Assembly (NCBI GenBank): GCA_031411575.1
Contig: JANOBJ010000361.1
Location: 1 to 5,461, forward strand
DNA length: 5,461 nt
Source: JANOBJ01 sp031411575
GTDB taxonomy: Bacteria; Pseudomonadota; Gammaproteobacteria; Burkholderiales; Burkholderiaceae_C
Direction of reading: 5' to 3'
Shown here: positions 5,280 to 5,461 of the stretch, one piece after another
Numbering within the stretch: position 1 is the first letter of the stretch
Layout: every line of letters starts with the position of its first letter
Translations under genes and position numbers: made by a program
Notes under the pieces: model-generated
Database searches by the model: none
Told to the model about the DNA's origin: nothing
Seen by the model: the letters and a program-made list of their open reading frames with translations, nothing else

Positions 5280-5461
5280 ATGGCTTCTCAACTCGGCCTG
5301 ATGGGCGTGTGGGCGCAAGGCGACTGGGTCACCAAGGCGGTGGCGCTGCTGCTGCTGGCGATGTCGCTGGCGTCGTGGATCGTCATCATCATCAAGACGC
5401 TCGACATCTTCAAGTACAGAAAACTCAGCGACCGCGCCGACAGCTTCTGGCACAGCGCCGA
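5280..5461 (+). CDS. exbB: ExbB, biopolymer transport proton-channel protein (MotA/TolQ/ExbB family), 5' part
   Basis: Sixty codons are visible before the window ends. The product begins MASQLGLMGVWAQGDWVTK, then has a membrane helix at about residues 19-39, followed by the basic cytoplasmic turn KTLDIFKYRKL. This is the usual N-terminus of ExbB-type proteins: a short periplasmic start, the first helix, then a large cytoplasmic loop. ExbB oligomers with ExbD form the proton channel that drives TonB. The gap to tonB is 11 nt, indicating one operon; exbD would be expected next. The conserved helices 2 and 3 lie outside the window, so TolQ is excluded mainly by the tonB context. Confidence 0.92.
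   Translation, partial: MASQLGLMGVWAQGDWVTKAVALLLLAMSLASWIVIIIKTLDIFKYRKLSDRADSFWHSA

Overview
The window is GC-rich, densely coded chromosomal DNA. The protein sequences (Bfr, Bfd, a Fiu-type receptor, PiuC, TonB and ExbB) look like those of a betaproteobacterium, most likely family Comamonadaceae (Acidovorax, Hydrogenophaga or relatives). That assignment rests on remembered protein similarity and on a repeat-like segment, not on a database search.

Layout. Positions 1-118 hold the 5' end of a photolyase/cryptochrome-type gene on the minus strand, cut by the window edge. Everything else reads on the plus strand and concerns iron. In order: bacterioferritin (bfr, 254-730) with a strong Shine-Dalgarno and a terminator; a near-perfect 23-bp Fur-box-like palindrome (787-809); a TonB-dependent siderophore receptor of the Fiu type (894-3257); the Fe(II)/2-oxoglutarate dioxygenase PiuC/YbiX (3315-3998); a second palindrome overlapping a good sigma70-type promoter (4043-4072); bacterioferritin-associated ferredoxin (bfd, 4114-4359); a possible 25-residue membrane microprotein overlapping the end of bfd (4326-4403); a spacer with a strong nested hairpin (4432-4467); tonB (4501-5268); and the start of exbB (5280 to the window end), where exbD would be expected next.

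How the genes fit together. The receptor imports a ferric siderophore, probably of the catecholate type, across the outer membrane, using energy passed on by TonB-ExbB-ExbD. PiuC is the usual cytoplasmic companion of such receptors. Bfr stores iron as a ferric mineral and Bfd reduces its heme to release that iron. The two palindromes suggest that the receptor-piuC unit and the bfd-(microprotein)-tonB-exbB unit are both iron-repressed, whereas bfr sits upstream of the first palindrome with its own terminator.

I found no new multi-gene system. The items most worth a second look are the microprotein, a low-GC repeat-like segment that forms part of the receptor's leader, the structured bfd-tonB spacer, and a Thr at a bacterioferritin ferroxidase position.
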